The position numbers were made by a program, and so were the translations under genes. A stretch of 64,000 bases of DNA from Streptomyces davaonensis JCM 4913 (GTDB lineage Bacteria; Actinomycetota; Actinomycetes; Streptomycetales; Streptomycetaceae), in the NCBI RefSeq assembly GCF_000349325.1, contig NC_020504.1, positions 8,784,326 to 8,848,325 of the forward strand, read 5' to 3'. Position 1 is the first letter of the stretch; the number at the start of each line of letters is the position of its first letter. The notes below the pieces were generated by a model that saw only the letters and a list, made by a program, of their open reading frames with translations, ran no database searches and had not been told where the DNA came from. Positions 50,954 through 58,756 of the stretch are shown piece after piece.

Positions 50954-52198
50954 ATGAGCGGCAAGGCTGACCCCCGGCCGGCGGGGGAAGGGACCACCTC
51001 GAGGACGCGGCTGGACCGGGGACGCGGTGCGCTCGGGCCCGCACTGGAGCTCGTGCACACCGGTCGCGCCCCGACCCGGGCCGTGCTCACCGCGGAGCTG
51101 GGCGTGACCCGGGCCACGGCGGGCGCGGTCGCCGCCGAGCTGGAGGCACTGGGGCTGATCCGGGTCGACGCCCGGCCCGGCGCGGCGGCCGGATCGCAGG
51201 GCCGCCCCTCGCACCGGCTCGACGTCGCCGAGGACGGGCCCGTCGTCCTCGCCGCCCAGGTGCACGCCGACGGCTTCCGGGCCGCCGCTGGTCGGCCTCG
51301 GCGGCGGATCGTCGCCACCGCGCCGGGCCGCGAGACCGTCGACGCCGACCCGGCGAAGGTCCTCGGATCGGTCGTGGAGGCCGGCGCCGAGCTGCTGCGC
51401 ACGACCGGCCGACGCTGTGTGGGCGCGGGGCTCGCCGTGCCCTCCGCGGTCGCCGAACCCGACGGGCTCGCCCTGAACCCCCTGCACCTGGCGTGGCCCG
51501 TGGGCGCGCCGGTGCGCCCGATCTTCGCCGAGTGCGTGCGAGCCGCGGGCATCACCGGCCCGGCGTTCGCCGCCAACGACGTCAACCTCGCCGCGCTCGC
51601 CGAGCACCGGCACGGCGCGGGCCGCGGCTCCCGGGACCTGCTGTGCGTGGCCACCGGGCACCGGGGCGTCGGCGGCGCGCTGGTGCTCGACGGGCGGCTG
51701 CACACCGGGAGTTCGGGGCTTGCCCTGGAGGTCGGCCACCTCACCGTGAACCCCGAGGGCCGCCCCTGCCACTGCGGCAGCCGCGGCTGCCTGGACGTCG
51801 AGGCCGACCCGCTGGCCCTGCTCACCACCGCGGGCCGCGACCCGGGCCCCGAGGTGTCGCTGCTCCAGCAGGCCAACGACCTGATCCGGCACCACTACGA
51901 CGACCCGACCGTCCGCACGGCAGCCGAGGAACTCATCGACCGACTCGGCCTCGGACTCGCCGGTCTGGTGAACATCCTCAACCCGGACCGCATCATCCTC
52001 GGCGGACTGCACCGCACCCTCCTGGACGCCGACCCGGGACGGCTGCGCGCGGTGGTCGCCGACCGCAGCCTGTGGGGGCAGAGCGGCGGCGTGCCGATCC
52101 TGGCCTGCACCCTGGACCACAACAGCCTGGTGGGCGCCGCCGAACTGGCCTGGCAACCGGTGCTGGACGATCCGCTGGGGGCGCTAACCCACCAGTGA
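50954..52198 (+). CDS. ROK-family transcriptional regulator
   Basis: 414 residues. An N-terminal winged helix (about 30-75: LELVHTGRAPTRAVLTAELGVTRATAGAVAAELEALGLI) precedes a ROK domain with CHCGSRGCLDV zinc motif and NDVNLAALAEH. The DxGGT phosphate loop of active ROK kinases is absent, so it is a regulator (NagC/Mlc/XylR type) and not a kinase. Its target is unknown, no sugar genes are next to it. Its 3' end overlaps the convergent XRE gene by 15 bp. Confidence 0.87.
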   Translation: MSGKADPRPAGEGTTSRTRLDRGRGALGPALELVHTGRAPTRAVLTAELGVTRATAGAVAAELEALGLIRVDARPGAAAGSQGRPSHRLDVAEDGPVVLAAQVHADGFRAAAGRPRRRIVATAPGRETVDADPAKVLGSVVEAGAELLRTTGRRCVGAGLAVPSAVAEPDGLALNPLHLAWPVGAPVRPIFAECVRAAGITGPAFAANDVNLAALAEHRHGAGRGSRDLLCVATGHRGVGGALVLDGRLHTGSSGLALEVGHLTVNPEGRPCHCGSRGCLDVEADPLALLTTAGRDPGPEVSLLQQANDLIRHHYDDPTVRTAAEELIDRLGLGLAGLVNILNPDRIILGGLHRTLLDADPGRLRAVVADRSLWGQSGGVPILACTLDHNSLVGAAELAWQPVLDDPLGALTHQ

Positions 52199-53023
52199 CT
52201 GCGTGCCGAGGACCCCGAGCAGCGCGAGCCGTTCGGCGTCCTCGGTGCCCGGCTCCGCCGTATAGACCATGATCCGCAGATCGCTGCCCGTCACCGTGAG
52301 GATGTCGCAGTCCAGGGTCAGCGGCCCCACCTGGGGATGCTCGATCGTCTTGTGCCCGCCCGGCTGGGTGCCCACCGCGCCGGTGTCCCACAACTCGGCG
52401 AACAGCCCGCTGTTCGTGCGCAACTCCTCGACCAGGCGCAGCAGTCGGCGGTCCGCCGGATACCGGGCCACCGTCGTACGCAGATCGCCGACCAGCGCGG
52501 CCAGGAACTCCCGCCGCTCCTCGGGCGTCTGGCGCACTCGGCTGCCCGGACCGAGGAAGTTGCGCCACACACCGTTGCGTTCGAAGCCCCGCAGCCCGGA
52601 CGGATCGCCCATCAGCGCCGCATACAGTGGGTTGGCCATCAGCAGGTCCCACATGGCGTCGTACACCCCGACGGGAACGCCGACGAGCCGGTCCAACAGC
52701 CGCTGGACACTGGGCGTGAGAAACCCGGGCACCGTCCCGGGCCCCGGCGGCACCAGACTGGCCAGCCCGAACAGATACGCCCGCTCGTCCGCCGAAAGCC
52801 GCAGCCCACGGGCGAGCGCCTCCACCACCTGCGCCGACGGATTGACCGCCCGACCCTGTTCGAGCCGGGTCACATAGTCCACGGAGATCCCCGCGAGCAG
52901 AGCCAACTCCTCACGGCGCAGCCCGGCCGCCCGCCGCTGTCCCCCGGTCGGCAGCCCGGCCGTACCGGGCGCGACCCGGTCCCGCCACCGCCGCAGCGCC
53001 CGCCCGAACTCCGTCGCCGTCAT
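52184..53023 (-). CDS. XRE-family regulator with MmyB-like ligand domain
   Basis: 279 residues from the ATG at 53023; a GTG five codons upstream is possible. The N-terminal XRE helix-turn-helix (RREELALLAGISVDYVTRLEQGRAVNPSAQVVEALARGLRL) is followed by the MmyB-like PAS/fatty-acid binding domain (YDAMWDLLMANPLYAALMGD, NFLGPGSRVRQTPEERREFLAALVGDLR, LWDTGAVGTQPGGHKTIEHP, LDCDILTV). Such genes in Streptomyces usually sit divergent from a short-chain dehydrogenase, as here, and probably regulate it. Confidence 0.9.
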   Translation of the reverse strand: MTATEFGRALRRWRDRVAPGTAGLPTGGQRRAAGLRREELALLAGISVDYVTRLEQGRAVNPSAQVVEALARGLRLSADERAYLFGLASLVPPGPGTVPGFLTPSVQRLLDRLVGVPVGVYDAMWDLLMANPLYAALMGDPSGLRGFERNGVWRNFLGPGSRVRQTPEERREFLAALVGDLRTTVARYPADRRLLRLVEELRTNSGLFAELWDTGAVGTQPGGHKTIEHPQVGPLTLDCDILTVTGSDLRIMVYTAEPGTEDAERLALLGVLGTQSLVG

Positions 53024-53125
53024 GCCCCCAGTGAACACGGTCCGCCGGACCCCTGCCTGGTACCGGCAGTCCCAGGAAGCGGGGACTGCTGGCTGTCCGC
53101 ACCGCCGCGTCGCAGCCTTGACGAC

Positions 53126-53833
53126 ATGACCACCACACTCATCACCGGAGCCAACAAGGGCCTGGGCCACGAGACCGCACGCCGACTCCTCGCGGCGGGC
53201 CACACCGTCTACGTCGGCAGCCGCGACGAGGAGCGCGGACGCCGGGCCGCCGAGGAACTGGGCGCACGCTTCGTCCGGCTCGACGTCACCGACGACACGT
53301 CCGTCACCGAGGCGGCCAAGACGATCGAGTCCGAGGGCGGCCTCGACGTCCTGATCAACAACGCGGGCATCGAGGGAAGGGGCGAGAACAACAGCGTCCT
53401 CGGCCCCACGGACACCACGGCCGACGTCATGCGCACGGTGTTCGACACGAACGTCTTCGGCGTCGTCCGCGTCACCCACGCCTTCCTGCCGCTGCTCCAG
53501 CGGTCCGCCGCCCCCGTCCTGGTCAACGTCAGCAGCGGCCTGGCCTCGCTGACTCACCTGTCCCACCCGGACCTGCCGCCGCAGTTCTACCCGGGCGTGG
53601 CCTACCCGGCCTCGAAGACGGCCGTCAACATGATCACCGTGCAGTACGCGAGGGCATTCCCGCACATGCGGATCAACGCCGTCGAGCCCGGCTTCACCGC
53701 GACGGACCTCAACGGACGCACGGGCACCCAGACCGTCGAGGAGGGCGCCGAGATCATCGTCCGGATGGCCCGGGTGGGCCCGGACGGGCCGACCGGCGGC
53801 TACTTCTCGGCACAGGGCCCGCTGCCCTGGTAG
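53126..53833 (+). CDS. Short-chain dehydrogenase/reductase
   Basis: 235 residues from the ATG at 53126. The cofactor motif LITGANKGLGHETARRL (TGxxxGxG), D-V-T cofactor position, NNAG, catalytic Ser in VNVSSGLASL and Y-x-x-x-K in YPASKTAVNMI are all present. It reduces or oxidises a small carbonyl/alcohol with NAD(P). It is divergent from the MmyB-type XRE regulator. Its 3' end overlaps the convergent LysR gene by 34 bp. Confidence 0.9.
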   Translation: MTTTLITGANKGLGHETARRLLAAGHTVYVGSRDEERGRRAAEELGARFVRLDVTDDTSVTEAAKTIESEGGLDVLINNAGIEGRGENNSVLGPTDTTADVMRTVFDTNVFGVVRVTHAFLPLLQRSAAPVLVNVSSGLASLTHLSHPDLPPQFYPGVAYPASKTAVNMITVQYARAFPHMRINAVEPGFTATDLNGRTGTQTVEEGAEIIVRMARVGPDGPTGGYFSAQGPLPW

Positions 53834-54690
53834 GCCGCCGCCGAGGCGGTGAGGCTCCACAGCGCCGCGACCAGCGGCCGCCGCAGATCCGCCCGCCGGA
53901 CGCACAGCCCGATCGGGAAGTCCTCGGGCGGCGGATCCGCGGGAAGCACGGCCAGCCGGTCGCGCACCGCGCTGTGCTCCAGCACGAATCGGGGGACGAC
54001 GCCCGTGCCGCAGCCCAGCGCGACCAGCGTCAGCAGTCCCTCGTGGCCGTCCGGCTCGCAGGCCAGGTCGGGCGCCGCGCCCCGGGCCCGGAACCAGCGG
54101 TCGGCGGCCTCTCGGACCAGGCCCCGGTGAGGGAGGACGAAGGGCCCGTCGAGACCGGCATCCGGGCGGTCCCGCGCCGTGACGAAGACCAGCTCGGTCA
54201 CCGCGACCGTCCGCCCCACCAGCGCCTCCGGCAGCCGCGCCGGGATCCCCGCGACGGCCACGTCGACCTCCCCCTCGTCCAGCCGGGCGAGCGCCGCCGC
54301 CGCGTCCCCGGTGCGCAGATCCAGCCGTACCTGAGGATGCGCGGCCCGGAACGGTGCCAACAGGTCAGGCAGCAGGGCCTGGCAGGCCGTCACGGTGGCG
54401 AACAGCGCCAGGCGGCCGGTGAGTTCGGCCGGGTCGGGATGCTCCTCGCGGTAGGCGCGCCACAACTCCAGTGCCTGGACGGCGTATTCGCGGAAGCGGT
54501 GCCCCTCGGCCGTGAGCGAGACCCCGCGAGGGCCCCGGTCGAGGAGACGGTGCCCGAGATCGGCCTCAAGGCGCTGCACGGTCCGCGTCAGCGTGGCGGG
54601 ACTGACATGGCAGTCGAGGCTCGTCCGCCCGAAGTTCAGCGACTGCGCGAGATGGAGAAAGAGCCGCAGCTCCCGATGGTCGTCCCGCAT
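53800..54690 (-). CDS. LysR-family regulator (IlvY-like)
   Basis: 296 residues from the ATG at 54690 (GAAAGG 8 nt upstream; a GTG three codons earlier is less likely). The N-terminal LysR helix-turn-helix (ELRLFLHLAQSLNFGRTSLDCHVSPATLTRTVQRLEADLGHRLLDRG) is standard; the C-terminal part is the co-inducer binding domain. The helix-turn-helix closely resembles enterobacterial IlvY, and the gene is divergent from a ketol-acid reductoisomerase exactly as ilvY is from ilvC in E. coli. It probably activates that gene in response to acetolactate or acetohydroxybutyrate. It overlaps the SDR gene by 34 bp. Confidence 0.85.
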   Translation of the reverse strand: MRDDHRELRLFLHLAQSLNFGRTSLDCHVSPATLTRTVQRLEADLGHRLLDRGPRGVSLTAEGHRFREYAVQALELWRAYREEHPDPAELTGRLALFATVTACQALLPDLLAPFRAAHPQVRLDLRTGDAAAALARLDEGEVDVAVAGIPARLPEALVGRTVAVTELVFVTARDRPDAGLDGPFVLPHRGLVREAADRWFRARGAAPDLACEPDGHEGLLTLVALGCGTGVVPRFVLEHSAVRDRLAVLPADPPPEDFPIGLCVRRADLRRPLVAALWSLTASAAAYQGSGPCAEK

Positions 54691-54709
54691 GACCAGCACC
54701 TTTCACTTC

Positions 54710-54746
54710 CCGCAACAGTGCGGTGCAGGACTTGCGCTTGCCGCAA
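54710..54746 (+). promoter_or_regulatory. LysR binding region before the KARI gene
   Basis: Two inverted repeats are close together: CCGCA-ACAG-TGCGG at 54710-54723 and TTGC-N7-GCAA at 54732-54746. They occupy the 83-bp gap between the LysR gene and the KARI gene. Tandem sites of this kind, one for recognition and one for activation, are usual for LysR proteins. Confidence 0.65.
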
Positions 54747-54773
54747 CTCCTCGGCGGACCCTACAACTCGACC

Positions 54774-56273
54774 ATGACCTCGACCACGTACACCTCCCGC
54801 GTCTTCCCCCTCGAAACCATGGAGGTCCCCGGCGGCACGGAGACCGTGCTGCGCGGCGGCCGCCACCTCTTCCCGCTGTTGCCGCAGGCCTTCGCGGGTA
54901 TCCGCCGGATCGGCGTGCTCGGCTGGGGCCCCCAGGGCCGCGCCCAGGCCCGCAACCTGCGCGACTCCCTCGCGGGCACCGGCATCCGGGTGGCCGTCGG
55001 ACTGCGCCCCGGCTCCCGCTCCGCCGCCGACGCCCGCGCCCACGGCTTCACCGAGGACGACGACACCCTCGGCGACTGGCTCACCGTCGCCGCCGACAGC
55101 GACCTCGTCGTCCTGCTCATCGCCGACGTCGCGCTCGCCGCCCACCACCAGGAGATCTTCGCGGCCCTGAAGCCCGGCGCCGTCATCGGCCTGTCCCACG
55201 GCTTCCTGCTCGGCCATCTGCGCGCCAACGGCGGCGACTTCCCGGCCGGACACCCGGTGATCGCGGTCTGCCCCAAGGGCATGGGCGACTCGGTGCGCCG
55301 CCTGTACGAGCAGGGCGCCGAGGTCAACGGCGCCGGGGTCAACAGCAGTTTCGCCGTGCACGCCGACCCCGACGGCCGGGCTGTCGACCTCGCGCTCGGC
55401 TGGTCGGTGGCGCTCGGCTCGCCGTACACCTTCCGCACCACCCTGCACAGCGAGTACCTCTCCGACATCGTCGGCGAACGCGCGATCCTGCTCGGCGCGG
55501 TGCACGGCATCGTCGAGAGCCTGTTCACCCGGTACCGGCTGGCGGGGGACGACCCGGTGACGGCGTACGAGAAGTCGTGCGAGAACGTCACCGGCCCGAT
55601 CGCCCGCACCATCTCCCGCGCCGGTCTGCGCGCGGTGCGCGACGCCCTCGACCCGACCGGACGGGACGTCTTCGACCGCGCGTACTCGGCGACGTACCCG
55701 CCGGCCCGCGACCTCGTCGCCGAGATCTACGACGAGGTCGCCGACGGCACCGAGCTGCGCAGCGTCGTGCTGGCCGAACGGCGCCTCGGCGCCCGGCCGA
55801 TGAGCGAGATCGGCGGAGCGCCCATGTGGTCGGTCGGCGCCGAGGTGCGCGCCCGCCGCGCCGAACACACCGTGTCGGTCGAGCCGTTCACCGCCGGGGT
55901 GTTCGTCGCCACCATGACGGCCCAGATCGACGAGTTCGCCGAGCGCGGCCACCCCTGGTCGGAGATCGTCAACGAGTCGGTCATCGAGGCGGTCGACTCA
56001 CTGCTGCCGTACATGCACGCCCGGGACGTCGCCCACATGGTCGACAACTGCTCCCGCACGGCCCGGCTGGGCGCCCGCCGCTGGGGCCCGCGCTTCCAGG
56101 CCGCCTTCGAGCAGATCGCCTACCCTGCCGCCCAAGCCCGCGCCGACAAGGCTCTGTTGACCACCTTCGACACCCACCCCGTACACGCAGCCCTTGCCGC
56201 GGCGGCGAAGCTCAGGCCCGCCGTGGACATCGCCGTGGAGCCCGCTACGGGCGGGCGTACGGCCGGGTCATGA
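54774..56273 (+). CDS. ilvC: Ketol-acid reductoisomerase, plant-type class II
   Basis: 499 residues from the ATG at 54774. The cofactor loop IGVLGWGPQGRAQARNLRDSL is at about 46-66. The remainder follows plant chloroplast KARI block by block: GLSHGFLLGHL, AVCPKGMGDSVRRLY, INGAG-like VNGAGVNSSFAVH, LGWSVALGSP, GERAILLGAVHGIVES, LRSVVLA, and MVDNCSRTARLGARRWGPRF. It converts acetolactate to dihydroxy-isovalerate with NADPH in branched-chain amino-acid synthesis. Streptomyces normally has a short class I IlvC in ilvBNC, so this is likely a second copy. It overlaps the VOC gene by 29 bp. Confidence 0.87.
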   Translation: MTSTTYTSRVFPLETMEVPGGTETVLRGGRHLFPLLPQAFAGIRRIGVLGWGPQGRAQARNLRDSLAGTGIRVAVGLRPGSRSAADARAHGFTEDDDTLGDWLTVAADSDLVVLLIADVALAAHHQEIFAALKPGAVIGLSHGFLLGHLRANGGDFPAGHPVIAVCPKGMGDSVRRLYEQGAEVNGAGVNSSFAVHADPDGRAVDLALGWSVALGSPYTFRTTLHSEYLSDIVGERAILLGAVHGIVESLFTRYRLAGDDPVTAYEKSCENVTGPIARTISRAGLRAVRDALDPTGRDVFDRAYSATYPPARDLVAEIYDEVADGTELRSVVLAERRLGARPMSEIGGAPMWSVGAEVRARRAEHTVSVEPFTAGVFVATMTAQIDEFAERGHPWSEIVNESVIEAVDSLLPYMHARDVAHMVDNCSRTARLGARRWGPRFQAAFEQIAYPAAQARADKALLTTFDTHPVHAALAAAAKLRPAVDIAVEPATGGRTAGS

Positions 56274-56655
56274 TCTCCATGTTGTGCCCGTCCGGGTCGT
56301 CGAAGTAGGCGCCACGACCGCCGAACAGACGGTTGATCCGCCCGGGTTCGGTGTGGTTCGGATCGGCGTAGTAGGTGACCCCGACGGTCTCCAGGCGGCC
56401 AATCATGGCGTCGAACTGCTCCTCGGGAACGAGGAAGGCGTAGTGCTGCGACTGAATCGGCTCGTCCGTCTTCTCGTAGTAGTCGAGCGTCACGCCGTTG
56501 CCGAGGTCGACGGGCAGGAACGGCCCGAACGGCGCACCGACCTCCAGCCCCAGAATCGCCGCGATGAACTCGGCGGACAGACTCCGGTCCCTGGCGAGGA
56601 CGGCGGTGTGGTCGAGCTGAACGGCGTTGGCCGAAGGCTGCTGGTCATAGGACAT
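56245..56655 (-). CDS. VOC-family (glyoxalase-like) protein
   Basis: 136 residues. Two beta-alpha-beta-beta-beta modules with LDHTAVLARDRSLSAEFIAAILGLE, YAFLVPEEQFDAMIGRLETVG and YFDDPDGHNMEIMTRPY; the metal-ligand His and Glu (HTAV, NMEI) are present. This is the small-molecule dioxygenase/glyoxalase/resistance fold; the substrate is unknown. It overlaps the KARI 3' end by 29 bp. It is downstream of the DUF1272 gene, but a structured intergenic region separates them. Confidence 0.8.
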   Translation of the reverse strand: MSYDQQPSANAVQLDHTAVLARDRSLSAEFIAAILGLEVGAPFGPFLPVDLGNGVTLDYYEKTDEPIQSQHYAFLVPEEQFDAMIGRLETVGVTYYADPNHTEPGRINRLFGGRGAYFDDPDGHNMEIMTRPYARP

Positions 56656-56746
56656 GGGTGAGGTGTCTCCGGTCTTGGTATCCGCTGAAAACGGGAAGCT
56701 GAAAGAAGTGCGCCCCGTACGGGCGCGGGCAGCAAAGACACGGAGA

Positions 56747-56876
56747 AATGGGCGGGCCCCTGACCCGCCTCGGCCTCACGCCGAGGCCGGGAACCCAACT
56801 CGTGCATGGCTCAAGGCCGACCCGGCAGTCACGCAGCCGATGTTACACAGGGGCGGGCAGGCGGCCCGCCCATTTT
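56747..56876. repeat. Structured intergenic region with long inverted repeats
   Basis: AAATGGGCGGGCC at 56747-56759 and its exact complement GGCCCGCCCATTT at 56864-56876 form a 13-bp inverted repeat 104 bp apart. Inside are GCCTCGGC-CTCAC-GCCGAGGC (56768-56788) and GGGCGGGC-AGGCG-GCCCGCCC (56852-56872). The outer and inner right arms overlap, so the structures exclude each other. It lies between the DUF1272 and VOC genes (both minus strand). Confidence 0.65.
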
Positions 56877-56882
56877 CCCTCC

Positions 56883-57071
56883 CTAACGCGCGGCGGCGAC
56901 CCGACGGGGCCTCGGAACCAACTCGCCACCGCAGTTGGGGCACACACCGGCCATGCCCTCACCGCACGGCACGCAGAAGGTGCACTCGTAGGAGCAGATG
57001 AGGGCGGGACCGTCGGCGGGCAGGACGGCCGTCTCGCACCGCTCGCAGCAGTCACGCATTTCCAGGGCCAT
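56883..57071 (-). CDS. DUF1272 zinc-ribbon-like small protein
   Basis: 62 residues from the ATG at 57071. It contains MRDCCERCETAVLPADG and CSYECTFCVPCGEGMAGVCPNCGGELVPRP, about ten Cys arranged in CxxC pairs, as in the DUF1272 family. It probably binds zinc or iron. Its function is unknown in the literature I recall. It stands alone. Confidence 0.85.
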   Translation of the reverse strand: MALEMRDCCERCETAVLPADGPALICSYECTFCVPCGEGMAGVCPNCGGELVPRPRRVAAAR

Positions 57072-57350
57072 GATCGAGCGCCTCTCCTCAAGTGATCGTC
57101 TGTCATGTCCCATCCTCCGCAAGCCGGGCGTGGCCGAAAGGGATCGGCGGGACAAGGATCAACACGATCGGGCCAGGCCCATGGCGCTCACCAACTCGGG
57201 TCGGTCGCCTCTTTCGTGACCGCAGAGTGGTAGCCATCGTCCTCGGTACTGGTGGGCTCGCCTGTTCAGCTGTCGCCAGGTCCTCGCGGGGCCCGTCCTG
57301 CCCGTTGGGGGTCTGGTGGCAGCCGTGCTTCCGATGGAACATTCGGATGC

Positions 57351-57839
57351 ATGGGGAAGAGCGAAAGCCGTCAGCCGTGGCCCACCTTCGTTGCCTTCGT
57401 CCATACCGCCGACGGCGATGTCGTCGAGGCGTCCCTGACGCCTCGAAAGGGTTGGAAGTACACCAAGGTTCGGCTGACGACGAACCTGTCCGCGCTCAGA
57501 ACTATTCTCGACCGCCTGAAGTCCGGAGAAGGCATACGCGTGACGGTTCCTGATCCGCCCACACCTCCCCGTCACATCGTGATCACGCGGAGCGCCAACC
57601 GGGGCGCCCTTGTGGCCGGGTCGCAGAGGGGTAAGGGCAGGCAAACGCTGATCGAGCTGGTGACGTCCGCGGTGGAGATGCACCAAGAGACGAAGGCTGG
57701 CCGAGAGGCTGAAGAGGTCGCGAAGCGTCGCGAGGAGGACCAGTTGCAGGCGGCGCACAGACGGCACGACGAACGGACCCCCTCGGTCAGTCTGCGTACG
57801 GTTTCCGGCGGCCTGCCGACCTTGGGACGCCGCAGGTGA
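57351..57839 (+). CDS. Hypothetical protein with charged C-terminal coil
   Basis: 162 residues from the ATG at 57351. An N-terminal beta-rich domain of about 80 residues (WPTFVAFVHTADGDVVEASLTPRKGW; GIRVTVPDPPTPPRHIVITRS) is followed by a long charged helix (KGRQTLIELVTSAVEMHQETKAGREAEEVAKRREE) and a basic tail. No family is recognised. Codon use and GC are a little lower than for the neighbours, which may indicate recent acquisition. The 279 bp upstream hold nothing recognisable. Confidence 0.55.
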   Translation: MGKSESRQPWPTFVAFVHTADGDVVEASLTPRKGWKYTKVRLTTNLSALRTILDRLKSGEGIRVTVPDPPTPPRHIVITRSANRGALVAGSQRGKGRQTLIELVTSAVEMHQETKAGREAEEVAKRREEDQLQAAHRRHDERTPSVSLRTVSGGLPTLGRRR

Positions 57840-57871
57840 CGGGGCCGATCAGGCGGGGTTGGTCGCGGTAT

Positions 57872-58666
57872 TCATGTTGTCCCTGCTGCTGATCCAGGGA
57901 TCTTGGTGATCTTCGTCGGGCTTTGGCCTTTTTGAGCAGGACGATCTTCACGCACACCCGTCGATGCCTGCGATGCCCTGATCCTTTCCAGCACAAGAGC
58001 TGTGGCGGCTTGGACGGTGTACTCGTACTCCGCATCGCGGTCGAACCGTGCGAGACGCGGGGCGGATTCGATCACGTGGGGGAGACCGGAGTCTTCCAGT
58101 GTGTTCTGCCGCGTGGCGATGCCGGCCTTGTCCGAGATGCCGAAGGTGGGGCCCGCCTGAACCTCTCGGAGCAGGGTGCCGATCAGCGAGGCCACGAGAA
58201 AGCGCATCAGCTGTACGGACTCCTCGACCGGGCATCCTGCTGATCTCAGTACGCCCAGTAGCGCTTCGACCGGTGCGAGCCCTTCGAAGGATGCGAGCTG
58301 GCGGGTCAGCACCAGGGGTGCGGCTTCGGGGTGGAGAAGCGCGCGCTCGCGGAAGGCGTCGGCGATCGCGGGCAGGTCGATGCGCAGGTCGCCGGTCGCC
58401 GGCGGGATGGACACCCCGCCGAGCAGATGCTCGGCGACGGCGTCGAGGAGCCCGTCCTTGCCGTCGACGTGGTTGTAGAGGCTCTTGGCGTCGACGCCGA
58501 GGACGCGCGCGACGGAGCGCATGCTGACCGCGGTGACCCCGTCGGTGTCGATGACCTTGAGGGTGGCGTCGACGATCGCGGCCCTGGAGAGCTGCGAGGT
58601 GCCCTTGGGGGGCCTACCGCGCCGGGCTCCGGCGTTGGCGTCCACTGATCGAGTCATGCGGGTCAT
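57872..58666 (-). CDS. TetR-family transcriptional regulator
   Basis: 264 residues from the ATG at 58666 (a second ATG at 58657 is also possible). A 20-residue N-terminal arm precedes the helix-turn-helix (AVSMRSVARVLGVDAKSLYNHVDGKDGLL), then a TetR_C_11-like ligand domain. The last 35 residues, rich in Lys, Gln, Thr and Pro, look like a tail outside the fold. Two perfect palindromes sit between it and the divergent three-gene operon, so it very likely represses that operon and itself. Ligand unknown. Confidence 0.87.
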   Translation of the reverse strand: MTRMTRSVDANAGARRGRPPKGTSQLSRAAIVDATLKVIDTDGVTAVSMRSVARVLGVDAKSLYNHVDGKDGLLDAVAEHLLGGVSIPPATGDLRIDLPAIADAFRERALLHPEAAPLVLTRQLASFEGLAPVEALLGVLRSAGCPVEESVQLMRFLVASLIGTLLREVQAGPTFGISDKAGIATRQNTLEDSGLPHVIESAPRLARFDRDAEYEYTVQAATALVLERIRASQASTGVREDRPAQKGQSPTKITKIPGSAAGTT

Positions 58667-58680
58667 TCTGCCGGAGCCGA

Positions 58681-58708
58681 TTGATTAAATCCACGCCGTG
58701 GATATAGT
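58681..58708 (+). promoter_or_regulatory. Promoter with TetR operator in the spacer (operator 1)
   Basis: TTGATT at 58681-58686 and TATAGT at 58703-58708 form a good sigma-70-type promoter with a 16-bp spacer, reading toward the metallo-hydrolase operon. The spacer contains the perfect odd palindrome ATCCACG-C-CGTGGAT (58689-58703). The TetR dimer bound here would exclude polymerase. Confidence 0.82.
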
Positions 58709-58719
58709 GGCCCGGCGGA

Positions 58720-58736
58720 TACCCACGCCGTGGGTA
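58720..58736. promoter_or_regulatory. TetR operator 2
   Basis: TACCCACG-C-CGTGGGTA is a perfect 17-bp odd palindrome, centred 32 bp downstream of operator 1 and sharing its CCACGCCGTGG core. It covers the expected transcription start region. Two sites with the same core support one TetR-type repressor binding both. Confidence 0.8.
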
Positions 58737-58756
58737 AATCTGTGTGAGGAGTGACG

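Noticed and set aside
52184..53905. Possible 573-residue protein extending upstream of the XRE regulator
   Set aside because: The extension runs through the divergent SDR gene; the XRE domain starts at 53023 with an ATG, and the upstream part has no recognisable fold.
56747..56876. 130-bp element with 13-bp inverted ends, considered as a MITE or insertion remnant
   Set aside because: No target-site duplication flanks it and no second copy is visible in the window; a structured RNA leader or terminator explains the repeats better.
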